Assembly (NCBI GenBank): GCA_002256595.1
Contig: NOLC01000052.1
Location: forward strand, 1-10,051
Length of the DNA: 10,051 bases
Source of the DNA: Methanosaeta sp. NSP1
Lineage (GTDB): Archaea; Halobacteriota; Methanosarcinia; Methanotrichales; Methanotrichaceae
Direction of reading: 5' to 3'
The notes below the pieces were generated by a model. That model was not told where the DNA came from. It did not search any database and saw nothing but the letters and a program-made list of their open reading frames with translations. Shown one piece after another: positions 1 through 6,327 of the stretch. Made by a program: the position numbers and the translations under genes. How positions within the stretch are numbered: the stretch's first letter is position 1; every line of letters starts with the position of its first letter.

Positions 1-14
1 GGCAGGACTCATAT

Positions 15-30
15 TTCTTTTTAAAAAGAA
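15..30 (-). terminator. Possible oligo-T/palindrome terminator downstream of the minus-strand flavoprotein gene
   Basis: A perfect 16-base palindrome (TTCTTTTTAAAAAGAA) begins about 15 bases beyond the stop codon of the minus-strand gene. On that strand it presents a run of five T, which is the usual archaeal termination signal. A palindrome with no loop makes a poor hairpin, so the T-run is the more relevant part. Because it is symmetric it could also serve a convergent gene to the left, outside the window. Confidence 0.35.
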
Positions 31-45
31 TTAATTGTTTATTAT

Positions 46-450
46 CTAAGCCACCTGCTTCCCAGCCGCCGGTCCCCACATGGCATTGTAGATCTCGGTG
101 ATCTTGACCACGGCGCAGCCTTTGGCCGGCAGCTTGTTGTTGATGCCGTGCACCCAGGCTCGCATGGCATCGAAGTCCGGCCCTTCCTTGGTTACAGTGA
201 CATTGCCCTTGATCTGGTAGGACTTCTTGGTCTCGCCGTTGTAGCAGAGTATGGATATCTTGGGATTCTCGGCCAGGTTCTGGGCGGTCTTGTAGAAGAA
301 GTTGTCCGCCAGCATCAGCGTCTCATCGTCTATGATCTTCATCAGCCCCACAAAGACCACATTGGGCATACCGGCTTTGCTGGCAGTGGCGATGGGTATG
401 GGCTTTTGCTTCTCCAATGTCTCTCGAACTTCCGCAGGCATCTTTACCAT
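46..450 (-). CDS. Pyridoxamine 5'-phosphate oxidase superfamily FMN-binding protein (split barrel)
   Basis: The product is 134 residues and resembles the small single-domain FMN-binding split-barrel proteins related to pyridoxamine 5'-phosphate oxidase. Visible marks are the N-terminal IPIATAS strand followed by MPNVVFVG (about residues 18-36), the strand and helix LMLADNFFYKTAQNL (about 45-59) where this family usually contacts the FMN phosphate, then NPKISILCYNG and YQIKGNVTV in the next strands. Proteins of this size normally act as homodimers in the cytosol. True PdxH activity is unlikely, because the C-terminal PNP_phzG-type extension is absent; an FMN- or F420-linked reductase or a flavin-binding stress protein fits better. 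The ATG at 450 was chosen because AAGGTGAT lies about seven bases upstream. A TTG at 471 would add seven residues but removes that site. The gene is divergent from mcm and probably unrelated to it. The substrate is unknown. Confidence 0.8.
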   Translation of the reverse strand: MVKMPAEVRETLEKQKPIPIATASKAGMPNVVFVGLMKIIDDETLMLADNFFYKTAQNLAENPKISILCYNGETKKSYQIKGNVTVTKEGPDFDAMRAWVHGINNKLPAKGCAVVKITEIYNAMWGPAAGKQVA

Positions 451-489
451 TTTAATATCACCTTGACCCAACTATAGCTGCATCATGCG

Positions 490-496
490 ATAAATA
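490..496 (-). promoter_or_regulatory. Candidate TATA box for the minus-strand flavoprotein gene
   Basis: On the minus strand this reads TATTTAT. About 25 bases downstream would put the transcription start near 466-468, giving a leader of roughly 16 bases that contains the AAGGTGAT ribosome-binding site before the ATG at 450. The spacing supports both the promoter and the chosen start codon. The call rests on sequence only. Confidence 0.4.
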
Positions 497-580
497 CCTG
501 CGCTTTGCTTTCGGCTTATGTCATTTTTCTCTGCATTTACCTCTTAAGGAAGCCGTTCCTGCCGGGAAAAACAGCTCTGA

Positions 581-612
581 TTTATTTCGCTCCGCGCAGC
601 ATACATTTAATA
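581..612 (+). promoter_or_regulatory. Candidate mcm promoter region with two TATA-like elements
   Basis: Two AT-rich TATA-like elements lie upstream of the mcm ATG at 640: TTTATTT at 581-587 and TTTAATA at 606-612. The first would give a leader of about 29 bases. The second would give a nearly leaderless transcript of about 3-5 bases. The ribosome-binding match just before the ATG (AGGA, only two bases away) is poor, which slightly favours the near-leaderless option. The two cannot be separated from sequence alone. Confidence 0.3.
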
Positions 613-639
613 CCCGCCGGGGCCTACCTGAACAGGAAT

Positions 640-2703
640 ATGCCCGCCGATCCGGTTGCCAAATGGGAGGAATTCCTGCGCTCCCGCTACTGGGATGATC
701 TCCTGGAGCTGGCCGACTCCTACCCCGACGAGAGAAGCCTCACGGTCAGGTTTTCCGACCTGGACCGCTTCGATCCGGAGACACCGGAGCCTTTGATGGA
801 GGCAGCTCAGGCCGCCATCCTGGACCTGGACCTGCCCATGGATGTCTACCTGGAGCGGGCCCACGTGCGCATCATCGAGCTGCCCCGCCACTTCAAAACC
901 CGGGAGCTGCGCAGCGATCACATCGGCAAGCTCCTTTCCATAGACGGGCTGGTTAGGACAGCCACCGAGGTCCGGCCCAAGATAGTCTCCGCCGCTTTCC
1001 AGTGCCAGAGATGCGGCTTCACCTTCTTTAAAGAGCAGACCGGCAACAAATTCGAGGATCAGAACCTTAAATGCATGAACCAGGCCTGCGACCGGGGCGG
1101 CCCCTTCAAGCTCCTGCTGGCCCAGTCCAAGTTCGTCGACGCCCAGAAGATCCGGGTCCAGGAGTCCCCCGAGGACCTCAGGGGCGGAGAGCAGCCCCAG
1201 ACCCTCGACGTCGAGCTGGAGGACGACCTGGCGGGACGGATCTTTCCCGGAGACCGGGTCATAGTCAACGGCATACTCAAGTCCTACCAGCGCTCCTCCC
1301 CCCAGCAGGGCAAGAGCACCTACTTCGACCTCTTCCACAAAGGCATCTCCGTAGAGATGAAGGAGCAGGATTTCGAGGAGATTGAGATCAATCCCGAAGA
1401 AGAGAAGCTCATACTGGAGATGTCCTGCGATCCGGAGATCTATGATAAGATCAGGGGCTCCATCGCCCCCTCCATCTACGGCTACGATGATGTCAAGGAA
1501 GCCCTGGGCTTGCAGCTTGTCTCGGGCTTTGAAAAGCACCTTCCCGATGGAGCCCGCATCCGGGGCGACATCCACATCCTCCTGGTGGGCGACCCGGGCA
1601 TAGCCAAGTCCCAGCTCCTGCGCTATATGACCAAGATCTCGCCCCGCGGCATATATACCTCAGGCAAGAGCTCCACCTCGGCGGGCCTGACCGCCACCGC
1701 AGTCAAGGACGAGCTGGGAGACGGCCGCTGGACCATCGAGGCCGGAGCCCTGGTTCTGGCGGACAAGGGCATTGCGGCCATAGATGAGATGGACAAGATG
1801 GACAACGAGGACAAGAGCGCTCTGCATGAGGCCATGGAGCAGCAAACCATAAGCGTCGCCAAGGCCGGAGTCATGGCCACCCTCAAGTCGCGCTGCTCTC
1901 TCCTCGCCGCTGCCAATCCCAAGCTGGGCCGCTTCGACAAGTATGAGCCCATCGCCCCCCAGATCAACCTCACCCCCGCCCTCATGTCCCGCTTCGACCT
2001 CATCTTCGTCCTCACCGATGACCCGGACAGCAACAGGGACTCGGCCATAGCCCAGCACATCCTGAAGAGCAACTATGCCGGAGAGCTGGCCACCCAGATC
2101 GACTGGAATCCGGATATTTCCCAGGAAGACATAGACAACGCCATGGTGGTGATCAAGCCGGCCATAGATCCGGAGCTGCTGAGAAAGTACGTGGCCTATG
2201 CCCGCAAGAACATCTTTCCCACATTGAGCGATGAGGCCAAGGATTACTTCCTCAAATACTACGTCGGCCTCCGAAGCCAGGGGCAGGACAGCAACAAGCC
2301 CGTGCCTGTAACCGCCCGGCAGCTCGAGGCCCTCATCCGCCTGGGCGAGGCCAGCGCCCGGCTGCGACTCTCATCCAAGGTCACCCTGGAGGACGCCAGG
2401 AGGGTGGTCAAGATCCTGGAGGCCTGCCTGCGCAAGGTGGGCATCGACCCGGAGACGGGCTTCCTTGATGCGGATATCATCGCCTCGGGTACGAGCAAGA
2501 GCACGAGGGATAAGACTAAATCGATAAAGGATATCGTAAGGGAAGTCTGCAAAGAGCATCAGGGATTGGCCCCTCTGGAAATTGTGCTGGACATAGCAGA
2601 ACAATCTGGGATTGAGAGAGACCGGGCGGAAGGAATTGTAGAGCGGCTGAGGCGGGACGGGGACCTCATCGAACAGAGACCGGGCATGCTCAGGCTCCTC
2701 TAA
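640..2703 (+). CDS. mcm: Archaeal replicative minichromosome maintenance (MCM) helicase
   Basis: The product is 687 residues and is the replicative helicase that unwinds DNA at the fork as a (double) hexamer using ATP. The N-terminal domain begins KWEEFLRSRYWDDLLELA. An OB fold follows, containing a zinc site at C122, C125, C145 and C150 (CX2C-X19-CX4C). The AAA+ domain carries the Walker A motif GDPGIAKS (317-324), Walker B AAIDEMDKM with D382/E383, the sensor-1 asparagine N426 in AAANP, and the MSRFD arginine finger at R451. The C-terminal 70 or so residues look like the usual winged helix. Length is typical (Methanothermobacter MCM is about 666). The reading frame is open upstream to a TTG at 505, but those 45 residues do not look like MCM and would cover the promoter, so the ATG at 640 is preferred. 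The DUF424 gene follows after 35 bases, so co-transcription is likely. No inteins or frameshifts are visible. Confidence 0.97.
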   Translation: MPADPVAKWEEFLRSRYWDDLLELADSYPDERSLTVRFSDLDRFDPETPEPLMEAAQAAILDLDLPMDVYLERAHVRIIELPRHFKTRELRSDHIGKLLSIDGLVRTATEVRPKIVSAAFQCQRCGFTFFKEQTGNKFEDQNLKCMNQACDRGGPFKLLLAQSKFVDAQKIRVQESPEDLRGGEQPQTLDVELEDDLAGRIFPGDRVIVNGILKSYQRSSPQQGKSTYFDLFHKGISVEMKEQDFEEIEINPEEEKLILEMSCDPEIYDKIRGSIAPSIYGYDDVKEALGLQLVSGFEKHLPDGARIRGDIHILLVGDPGIAKSQLLRYMTKISPRGIYTSGKSSTSAGLTATAVKDELGDGRWTIEAGALVLADKGIAAIDEMDKMDNEDKSALHEAMEQQTISVAKAGVMATLKSRCSLLAAANPKLGRFDKYEPIAPQINLTPALMSRFDLIFVLTDDPDSNRDSAIAQHILKSNYAGELATQIDWNPDISQEDIDNAMVVIKPAIDPELLRKYVAYARKNIFPTLSDEAKDYFLKYYVGLRSQGQDSNKPVPVTARQLEALIRLGEASARLRLSSKVTLEDARRVVKILEACLRKVGIDPETGFLDADIIASGTSKSTRDKTKSIKDIVREVCKEHQGLAPLEIVLDIAEQSGIERDRAEGIVERLRRDGDLIEQRPGMLRLL

Positions 2704-2738
2704 ATGGATGAAATCTGAATTCAAATTCAAGGATGGCC

Positions 2739-3056
2739 ATGTCTGAAGAGTTGGACGGGAAAGAGATGTATCTGAAGCGGCATGATCAGGGCGCGGAAAG
2801 GCTAATCGCGGTATGCGATTGCGAGATCCTGGGCAAGAGGTTCGCTGAGGGCCAATTGCGCATAGAGGTCAGCCCGGATTTTTTTGGAGGCGAGGTAGCA
2901 TCATGTGCCGAGGTTGAAAAGGCACTGGCCTCGGCCACCATGGCCAACTTCGTGGGCTCCAAGGCCGTCCTGCATGCCATCTCTCTCGGCTATGTGGAAA
3001 AGGATAATGTCCTGTCCATAGACGGAATACCCTATGCTCAGATGGTGAGAATGTGA
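2739..3056 (+). CDS. DUF424 family small archaeal protein
   Basis: The product is 105 residues and matches the archaeal DUF424 family. Recognisable parts are MYLKRHDQGAERLIAVCD near the N-terminus, then GKRFAEGQLRIEVSPDFFGG, and an alanine-rich helix running into NFVGSKAVLHAISLGYV. There are no membrane segments, signal peptide or zinc site; it should be a compact cytosolic protein. The family has no firmly assigned reaction known to me. Its stop codon overlaps the start of nmd3 (TGATG), implying translational coupling, so a role near ribosome maturation or translation is a reasonable inference from context. The ATG at 2739 was chosen because AAGG lies 6 bases upstream; an in-frame ATG at 2733 would add two residues but sits directly against that site. 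Confidence 0.85.
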   Translation: MSEELDGKEMYLKRHDQGAERLIAVCDCEILGKRFAEGQLRIEVSPDFFGGEVASCAEVEKALASATMANFVGSKAVLHAISLGYVEKDNVLSIDGIPYAQMVRM

Positions 3057-4093
3057 TGCAATCTATCTGCCCCCGTTGCGGCCAGCCCACTGTAGATGAT
3101 CTCTGCCCTCAATGCGTCCAGGAGACCAGCCAGTTGGTGAGCTGCCCCGATGTGGTAGATGTGGTGGTCTGCTCCATATGCGGATCTCAGCAGATCAAGA
3201 GCAAGTGGCAGCTTCCGGGCAGCCTTCCCCTGGAGGATCTGGCAGTACAGGCCGCAGCCGACTCTGTATGGCTTCATAAAGAGCTGATGGAGCCGCAGAT
3301 CGATGTCGACCTCCGCGCCAAGGGAGCTACCCGCTACCTGGCCCGGATTGATGCTCGTGGCCGGTTCAAGGGCAAGAACGTCGGCGTGCAATGCGAGATT
3401 TCGGTTCGCATCAAAAAAGTGGCCTGTGAGAGGTGCAGCCGCATGGCTGGAAAATATTTCCAGTCAACCGTTCAGCTTCGAGGAAGTGCAGAGCGCCCTA
3501 TAACCGATCAGGAGATTGAGGAGACCAAAAAGATGGCCAGGGATATGGCCAACTCCGCTTACCGGGGTGGGGACCAGCTCTCCTTTATCCAGGAGATGAA
3601 AGAGGTCGAGGGCGGCCTGGACATCATCCTGGGCTCGACTCAGCTCGGCAGACGCATGGCAAAGGCATTTGTAGAGCGCTTCGGGGGCAGGCTTCTGGAG
3701 ACGGCCAAGCTGGTGGGAAAGAAGGACAACAGGGATGTCTTCCGCAGCACCCTGCTGGTCAGGTTTCCCAGGCTCAGGCGTGGGGATATCATATCCTTCC
3801 GGGGGGCTTTATTCGCCGTATCCGGCTTTGACGGCAAGACCACACAAATCACCACTCTGCGAGATGGCCGCAGATCATCCATGAGCCAGGAGAACTCTGA
3901 GGCTGCTGTGGTCCTGGGAAATAAGGCCGATGCTCTATCCGCAACGGTAATATCTGCGGATGATGACGTTTTGGAGATCATGGACCCGGAGACATTTCGG
4001 TCTGCCCTCGCGGCCCGCCCCAAGGATCTGCAGGTCTCGCCGGGAGAAGAGGTAAATGTAGTAAGAACGGGGGATGGATTTATAATATTATAG
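3056..4093 (+). CDS. nmd3: Nmd3-like ribosome maturation protein
   Basis: The product is 345 residues and is the archaeal homologue of eukaryotic Nmd3, which binds the late pre-60S particle and, in eukaryotes, bridges it to the export receptor. Archaea lack nuclear export, so here the likely role is late maturation or quality control of the 50S subunit. The N-terminus shows the family's zinc-binding cysteines: CPRC at 5-8, CPQC at 17-20, CSIC at 39-42, and a later CERC at 124-127. A mixed alpha/beta middle (about 130-240) and OB/SH3-like barrels at the C-terminus (about 240-345) follow, as in the family. The ATG at 3056 overlaps the DUF424 stop, with GGTGA at 3044-3048 giving seven-base spacing. 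A GTG at 3053 is the alternative. Length fits archaeal members, which lack the eukaryotic C-terminal export-signal tail. Confidence 0.93.
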   Translation: MQSICPRCGQPTVDDLCPQCVQETSQLVSCPDVVDVVVCSICGSQQIKSKWQLPGSLPLEDLAVQAAADSVWLHKELMEPQIDVDLRAKGATRYLARIDARGRFKGKNVGVQCEISVRIKKVACERCSRMAGKYFQSTVQLRGSAERPITDQEIEETKKMARDMANSAYRGGDQLSFIQEMKEVEGGLDIILGSTQLGRRMAKAFVERFGGRLLETAKLVGKKDNRDVFRSTLLVRFPRLRRGDIISFRGALFAVSGFDGKTTQITTLRDGRRSSMSQENSEAAVVLGNKADALSATVISADDDVLEIMDPETFRSALAARPKDLQVSPGEEVNVVRTGDGFIIL

Positions 4094-4103
4094 ATAATAT
4101 TAT
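4082..4103. repeat. Tandem pair of 10-base AT palindromes at the end of nmd3
   Basis: ATAATATTAT occurs at 4082-4091 and again at 4094-4103, separated by AG, so that the nmd3 stop codon TAG lies across the junction. Each copy is self-complementary and the two can also pair with each other as a long AT hairpin. The pair may mark the 3' end of the nmd3 transcript, or serve as a bidirectional end signal. The low complexity means it could have arisen by chance. Confidence 0.5.
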
Positions 4104-4156
4104 ATGTATTGAGCATGGATGATCGATCCATATCCACCAAAAAGTTCTTAAACTAG

Positions 4157-4170
4157 TTTTGTGCATTTTT
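4157..4170 (+). terminator. Possible oligo-T terminator of the mcm-DUF424-nmd3 unit
   Basis: Two close T-runs (four T at 4157-4160 and five T at 4166-4170) lie 64-77 bases after the nmd3 stop. Archaeal transcription commonly ends at such T-rich stretches without needing a hairpin. A small inverted repeat at 4115-4131 lies upstream but is too far away to be part of a classical terminator. Confidence 0.35.
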
Positions 4171-4238
4171 AAGCGGTAGAAGCACGCATTTGAGCTTCAG
4201 ATCACATGATGATTAAGCCTGGGTAGAACCTGGGCGAT

Positions 4239-4446
4239 GAAATGCCAGCCAAACGAGAATAAAAGGGCTCATGTGTGGGCATTTCTATCAGATGTCCCAT
4301 AACACTGATAAATGGACACTGAAATAGTTGGATAAATCTCATATTCACCTCATTCACTGATCACTGCCTGCCTTTAAGTGGGCATGGCTACATAGGCGAC
4401 ATTGGGTCGCGAAATCGGCTCTGGTTAGCCGAAAACAGCTTTGGCT
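4239..4446 (+). ncRNA. Candidate structured RNA or riboregulatory region upstream of dnaG
   Basis: Several non-overlapping inverted repeats follow each other. GAAATGCC (4239-4246) pairs perfectly with GGCATTTC (4278-4285), and directly inside it AGCC (4247-4250) pairs with GGCT (4266-4269), leaving an 8-base bulge on the 3' side. TGTCC plus AT (4293-4300, one bulged C) pairs with ATGGACA (4312-4318). GCGAC/GTCGC forms a stem at 4396-4410 with a five-base loop, and TCGGCT/AGCCGA forms one at 4415-4432. An alternative stem uses 4427-4446. The strand is assumed to be that of the flanking genes. It could be an independent small RNA, an nmd3 3' region or a dnaG leader. No known family was recognised, and short stems do arise by chance, so the confidence is low. 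Confidence 0.25.
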
Positions 4447-4489
4447 TTATGGGTTTGGGTGTGATTTTTATCTGACTATTTTAAAATAA
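4445..4489 (+). promoter_or_regulatory. AT-rich candidate dnaG promoter elements
   Basis: Possible TATA-like elements are CTTTAT at 4445-4450, ATTTTTAT at 4464-4471 and TTTTAAAAT at about 4479-4487. Only the first lies far enough upstream for a transcript that still contains the ribosome-binding site at 4490-4495 (predicted start near 4473). If that one is used, the hairpins further upstream are not part of the dnaG message. Confidence 0.25.
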
Positions 4490-4495
4490 GAGGTG
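4490..4495 (+). promoter_or_regulatory. Strong ribosome-binding site of dnaG
   Basis: GAGGTG lies six bases before the ATG at 4502 and is a strong match to the 3' end of archaeal 16S rRNA. It fixes the dnaG start and implies a leadered transcript, unlike the poor sites before mcm and pth2. Confidence 0.7.
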
Positions 4496-4501
4496 TCTTA
4501 G

Positions 4502-5821
4502 ATGCAAAATGTTGATACAACTAAATATGTTATTTATGCGGATATAACTGCTGAGGGAATAGTGGAGCGGCCGGATGTGGTCGGCGCCATATTCGGCCAA
4601 ACCGAGGGGCTGCTGGGATCCGATCTGGACTTAAGAGATCTCCAAAAAACAGGAAGACTGGGTAGAATTGATGTACAGATCACATCCAGCGGCGGAAAAT
4701 CCAGCGGCACCATCTCCATTCCCTCCAGCTTTGATAAGGTAGAGACGGCCATTCTGGCGGCGGCGCTGGAGACCATCGACCGGGTGGGCCCCTGTATCGC
4801 CCACATTGCAGTCAACCGCATCGAGGATGTACGCGCCTCCAAGAGGAGATATGTCATAGAGAGGGCCAAGCGCATCCTGGTGGAGATGTTCGATGAGAAC
4901 ATTCTGGAGACGGAGGAGATCACCGAGGAGATAAAGCAGTCGGTTCGGGTGGAAGAGATAACCCACTTAGGCAAAGACAATCTGCCGGCTGGCCCCAATG
5001 TGCTGGACTCGGATGCCATTCTGGTGGTGGAAGGCAGGGCCGATGTGCTCAATCTTCTCAAATACGGCATAAAGAATGCCGTGGCCGTGGGCGGGACCAA
5101 TGTGCCGCCACATATAGCCGATCTCTGCGCCAAGAAAGTAGTGACCGCATTCACCGATGGCGATCGGGGCGGAGAGCTGATCATCAAAGAGCTGCTTCAG
5201 GTGGCGGACATAGACTTTGTGGCCAGAGCCCCGGAGGGCAAGAGTGTTGAGGATCTGACCCAGAAGGAGATAGTAAGAGCACTGCGCCAGAAGATACCTG
5301 TGGAGCAGGTTCTGGACCAGTACAAGATCAAGAGCCAGCCCAAGAAGAGACGCGAGATCACCACCAAGAGAAAGAGCCTCATCCGGGAGAAGCCCCTATG
5401 CGTGCGCAGCACCATGGAGAGGGCGGAGGTAATCGCACCGCGGCGGGTCATGCCCCGGGAGGTTATGGCCAAGCCCGAGCCAACCATTGAGGTGGCACCA
5501 GTTGCTGCCCCTGAAGCCGTACCTGAGCCAGAGCCGGAAAGAGAATGGTTCAGAGCTCATATGGATGAGCTGGATGGGACCCTCTCTGCCAGGATCATGG
5601 ACCGGAATCAGAATGTGCTCAAAGAGGTTGCAGTAAGGGATCTGGCCCGCGAGCTCAAGGAGGCCAATGGGGATGTGAGCGGAGTGATCTTTGACGGCGT
5701 TGTCACCCAGCGCATACTGGACATAGCCGCAGAGAAGGGTCTGGAATACCTCATTGGAGCCAAGATGGGCAATATTGCCAAGAGCCCATCCTGCGTCAGG
5801 GTTCTGACCAAAGAGGCCTGA
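4502..5821 (+). CDS. dnaG: Archaeal DnaG-like primase / exosome-associated Toprim protein
   Basis: The product is 439 residues. Archaeal DnaG shares the Toprim catalytic fold with bacterial primase but lacks its zinc-binding and helicase-binding domains. It has been found in the archaeal exosome, where it acts as an RNA-binding subunit, and primase activity has been reported in vitro for some members. An N-terminal conserved domain (about 1-165) comes first. The Toprim domain (about 170-255) follows, with the catalytic glutamate E177 in VVEGRAD and the metal-binding D219-G-D221 in TDGDRGG. A basic stretch at about 275-310 leads into a proline/glutamate/alanine-rich linker (about 320-350). The C-terminal domain (about 350-439) starts at [11 protein letters not shown] and is the part expected to contact the exosome cap. 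The length and domain order are normal for euryarchaea. The gene stands apart from nmd3 by a 408-base gap and from pth2 by 110 bases. Confidence 0.96.
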   Translation: MQNVDTTKYVIYADITAEGIVERPDVVGAIFGQTEGLLGSDLDLRDLQKTGRLGRIDVQITSSGGKSSGTISIPSSFDKVETAILAAALETIDRVGPCIAHIAVNRIEDVRASKRRYVIERAKRILVEMFDENILETEEITEEIKQSVRVEEITHLGKDNLPAGPNVLDSDAILVVEGRADVLNLLKYGIKNAVAVGGTNVPPHIADLCAKKVVTAFTDGDRGGELIIKELLQVADIDFVARAPEGKSVEDLTQKEIVRALRQKIPVEQVLDQYKIKSQPKKRREITTKRKSLIREKPLCVRSTMERAEVIAPRRVMPREVMAKPEPTIEVAPVAAPEAVPEPEPEREWFRAHMDELDGTLSARIMDRNQNVLKEVAVRDLARELKEANGDVSGVIFDGVVTQRILDIAAEKGLEYLIGAKMGNIAKSPSCVRVLTKEA

Positions 5822-5836
5822 TCATCCCCGCCTCTT

Positions 5837-5857
5837 CTCCTTTTCCCATATTTTTTT
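5837..5857 (+). terminator. Likely T-rich terminator of dnaG
   Basis: A pyrimidine-rich stretch ending in seven consecutive T (5851-5857) begins about 15 bases after the dnaG stop. A small inverted repeat follows at 5858-5891 (CTCGC/GCGAG enclosing GCCG/CGGC) and may help end transcription. Both precede the predicted pth2 promoter, so dnaG and pth2 are probably separate units. Confidence 0.5.
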
Positions 5858-5896
5858 GCTCGCCTGCCGAACGGCCCTATCTTTTGCGAGTTCAAT

Positions 5897-5904
5897 TCTA
5901 ATAT
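5897..5904 (+). promoter_or_regulatory. Candidate TATA box for pth2
   Basis: TCTAATAT at 5897-5904 is a plausible archaeal TATA element. A transcription start about 25 bases downstream falls near 5925-5928, just ahead of the ATG at 5932. That would make a nearly leaderless message and argues against the ATG at 5920 as the start. Confidence 0.35.
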
Positions 5905-5931
5905 GATTCGTTTCAGGAGATGTTGCATTCA

Positions 5932-6285
5932 ATGGAGTTCAAGCAGTGTATTGTCATCCGAGAGGATCTCAAGCTCTCATCGGGCAAGCTGGCGGTTCAG
6001 GTGGCTCATGCCGCGGTCATGGCTGTGGAGAGGGCCGAGAAGATGGATAGATCCACTGTAGCCGACTGGAAGAGCGAGGGACAGAAGAAGGTGGTCTTAA
6101 AGGTTCCAGGGGTGCCGGACCTCTTCCGGCTGCGAGAGGAGGCGGATCGAGTTGGAATTGCCAGCGCCATTGTAGCTGACGCCGGCCTGACCGAGATTCC
6201 GTCCGGAACCATCACCGCTCTGGGGCTCGGCCCGGCCCATGCCAAGCTGATGGACAAGCTTACAGGCAAGCTCAAGCTGGTCTGA
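5932..6285 (+). CDS. pth2: Peptidyl-tRNA hydrolase, type 2 (archaeal/eukaryotic Pth2)
   Basis: The product is 117 residues, the usual length of Pth2, and hydrolyses the ester bond of peptidyl-tRNA released from stalled ribosomes so that the tRNA can be reused. It acts in the cytosol, typically as a dimer. The start MEFKQCIVIREDLKLSSGK is the family's first strand and loop. The signature GKLAVQVAHAA (18-28) includes K19, and DAGLTEIPSGT (83-93) followed by ITALGLGP completes the active site; K19, D83 and T87 align with the residues reported as catalytic in archaeal Pth2. The ATG at 5932 gives the N-terminus expected from other archaea. An in-frame ATG at 5920 would add four residues but sits directly against AGGAG. 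The gene precedes truD by 42 bases, suggesting a shared transcript. Confidence 0.95.
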   Translation: MEFKQCIVIREDLKLSSGKLAVQVAHAAVMAVERAEKMDRSTVADWKSEGQKKVVLKVPGVPDLFRLREEADRVGIASAIVADAGLTEIPSGTITALGLGPAHAKLMDKLTGKLKLV

Positions 6286-6327
6286 GTGGCTATGATGCTG
6301 TGATCAGCCGCTTTGCAAAGGCGAAAG

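Larger units (their letters stand above)
4094..4501. other. 408-base intergenic region between nmd3 and dnaG
   Basis: This is the only gap above 300 bases. No convincing protein-coding frame was found on either strand: the longest plus-strand ATG frame noticed near 4116 is about 13 codons, and the minus-strand frame is the shadow of nmd3. In order it holds the second AT palindrome, a 6-base inverted repeat ATGGAT/ATCCAT at 4115-4131, T-runs at 4157-4170, a series of potential hairpins at 4239-4446, AT-rich possible promoter elements at 4445-4489, and the dnaG ribosome-binding site. No tRNA was recognised, nor the conserved cores of RNase P or SRP RNA. Confidence 0.7.

Noticed and set aside
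505..639. N-terminal extension of MCM from a TTG codon
   Set aside because: The 45 extra residues do not resemble MCM, no ribosome-binding site was seen, and they would cover the likely promoter.
450..640. Replication origin beside mcm
   Set aside because: No orc1/cdc6 gene, no repeated origin-recognition boxes and no long AT-rich unwinding element were found.
607..1575. Long minus-strand open frame (about 322 codons) opposite mcm
   Set aside because: It lies wholly antisense to a clear MCM gene and shows no family resemblance; such frames are expected opposite GC-rich codons.
4206..4240. Possible box C/D small RNA (ATGATGA at 4206-4212 and GCGATGA at 4234-4240)
   Set aside because: The C and C'-like boxes are attractive, but no CTGA D' box lies between them and no D box lies at the right distance downstream.
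4094..4501. tRNA, RNase P RNA or SRP RNA in the nmd3-dnaG gap
   Set aside because: No T-arm consensus, cloverleaf or conserved RNase P or SRP core sequence was seen.
4534..5187. Minus-strand open frame (about 217 codons) opposite dnaG
   Set aside because: Serine/methionine-rich shadow of the DnaG frame, with no recognisable domain.
6311..6320. CTTTGCAAAG palindrome over the truD ribosome-binding site as a regulatory hairpin
   Set aside because: As a hairpin it leaves a loop of only two bases, so a stable structure hiding the site is unlikely.
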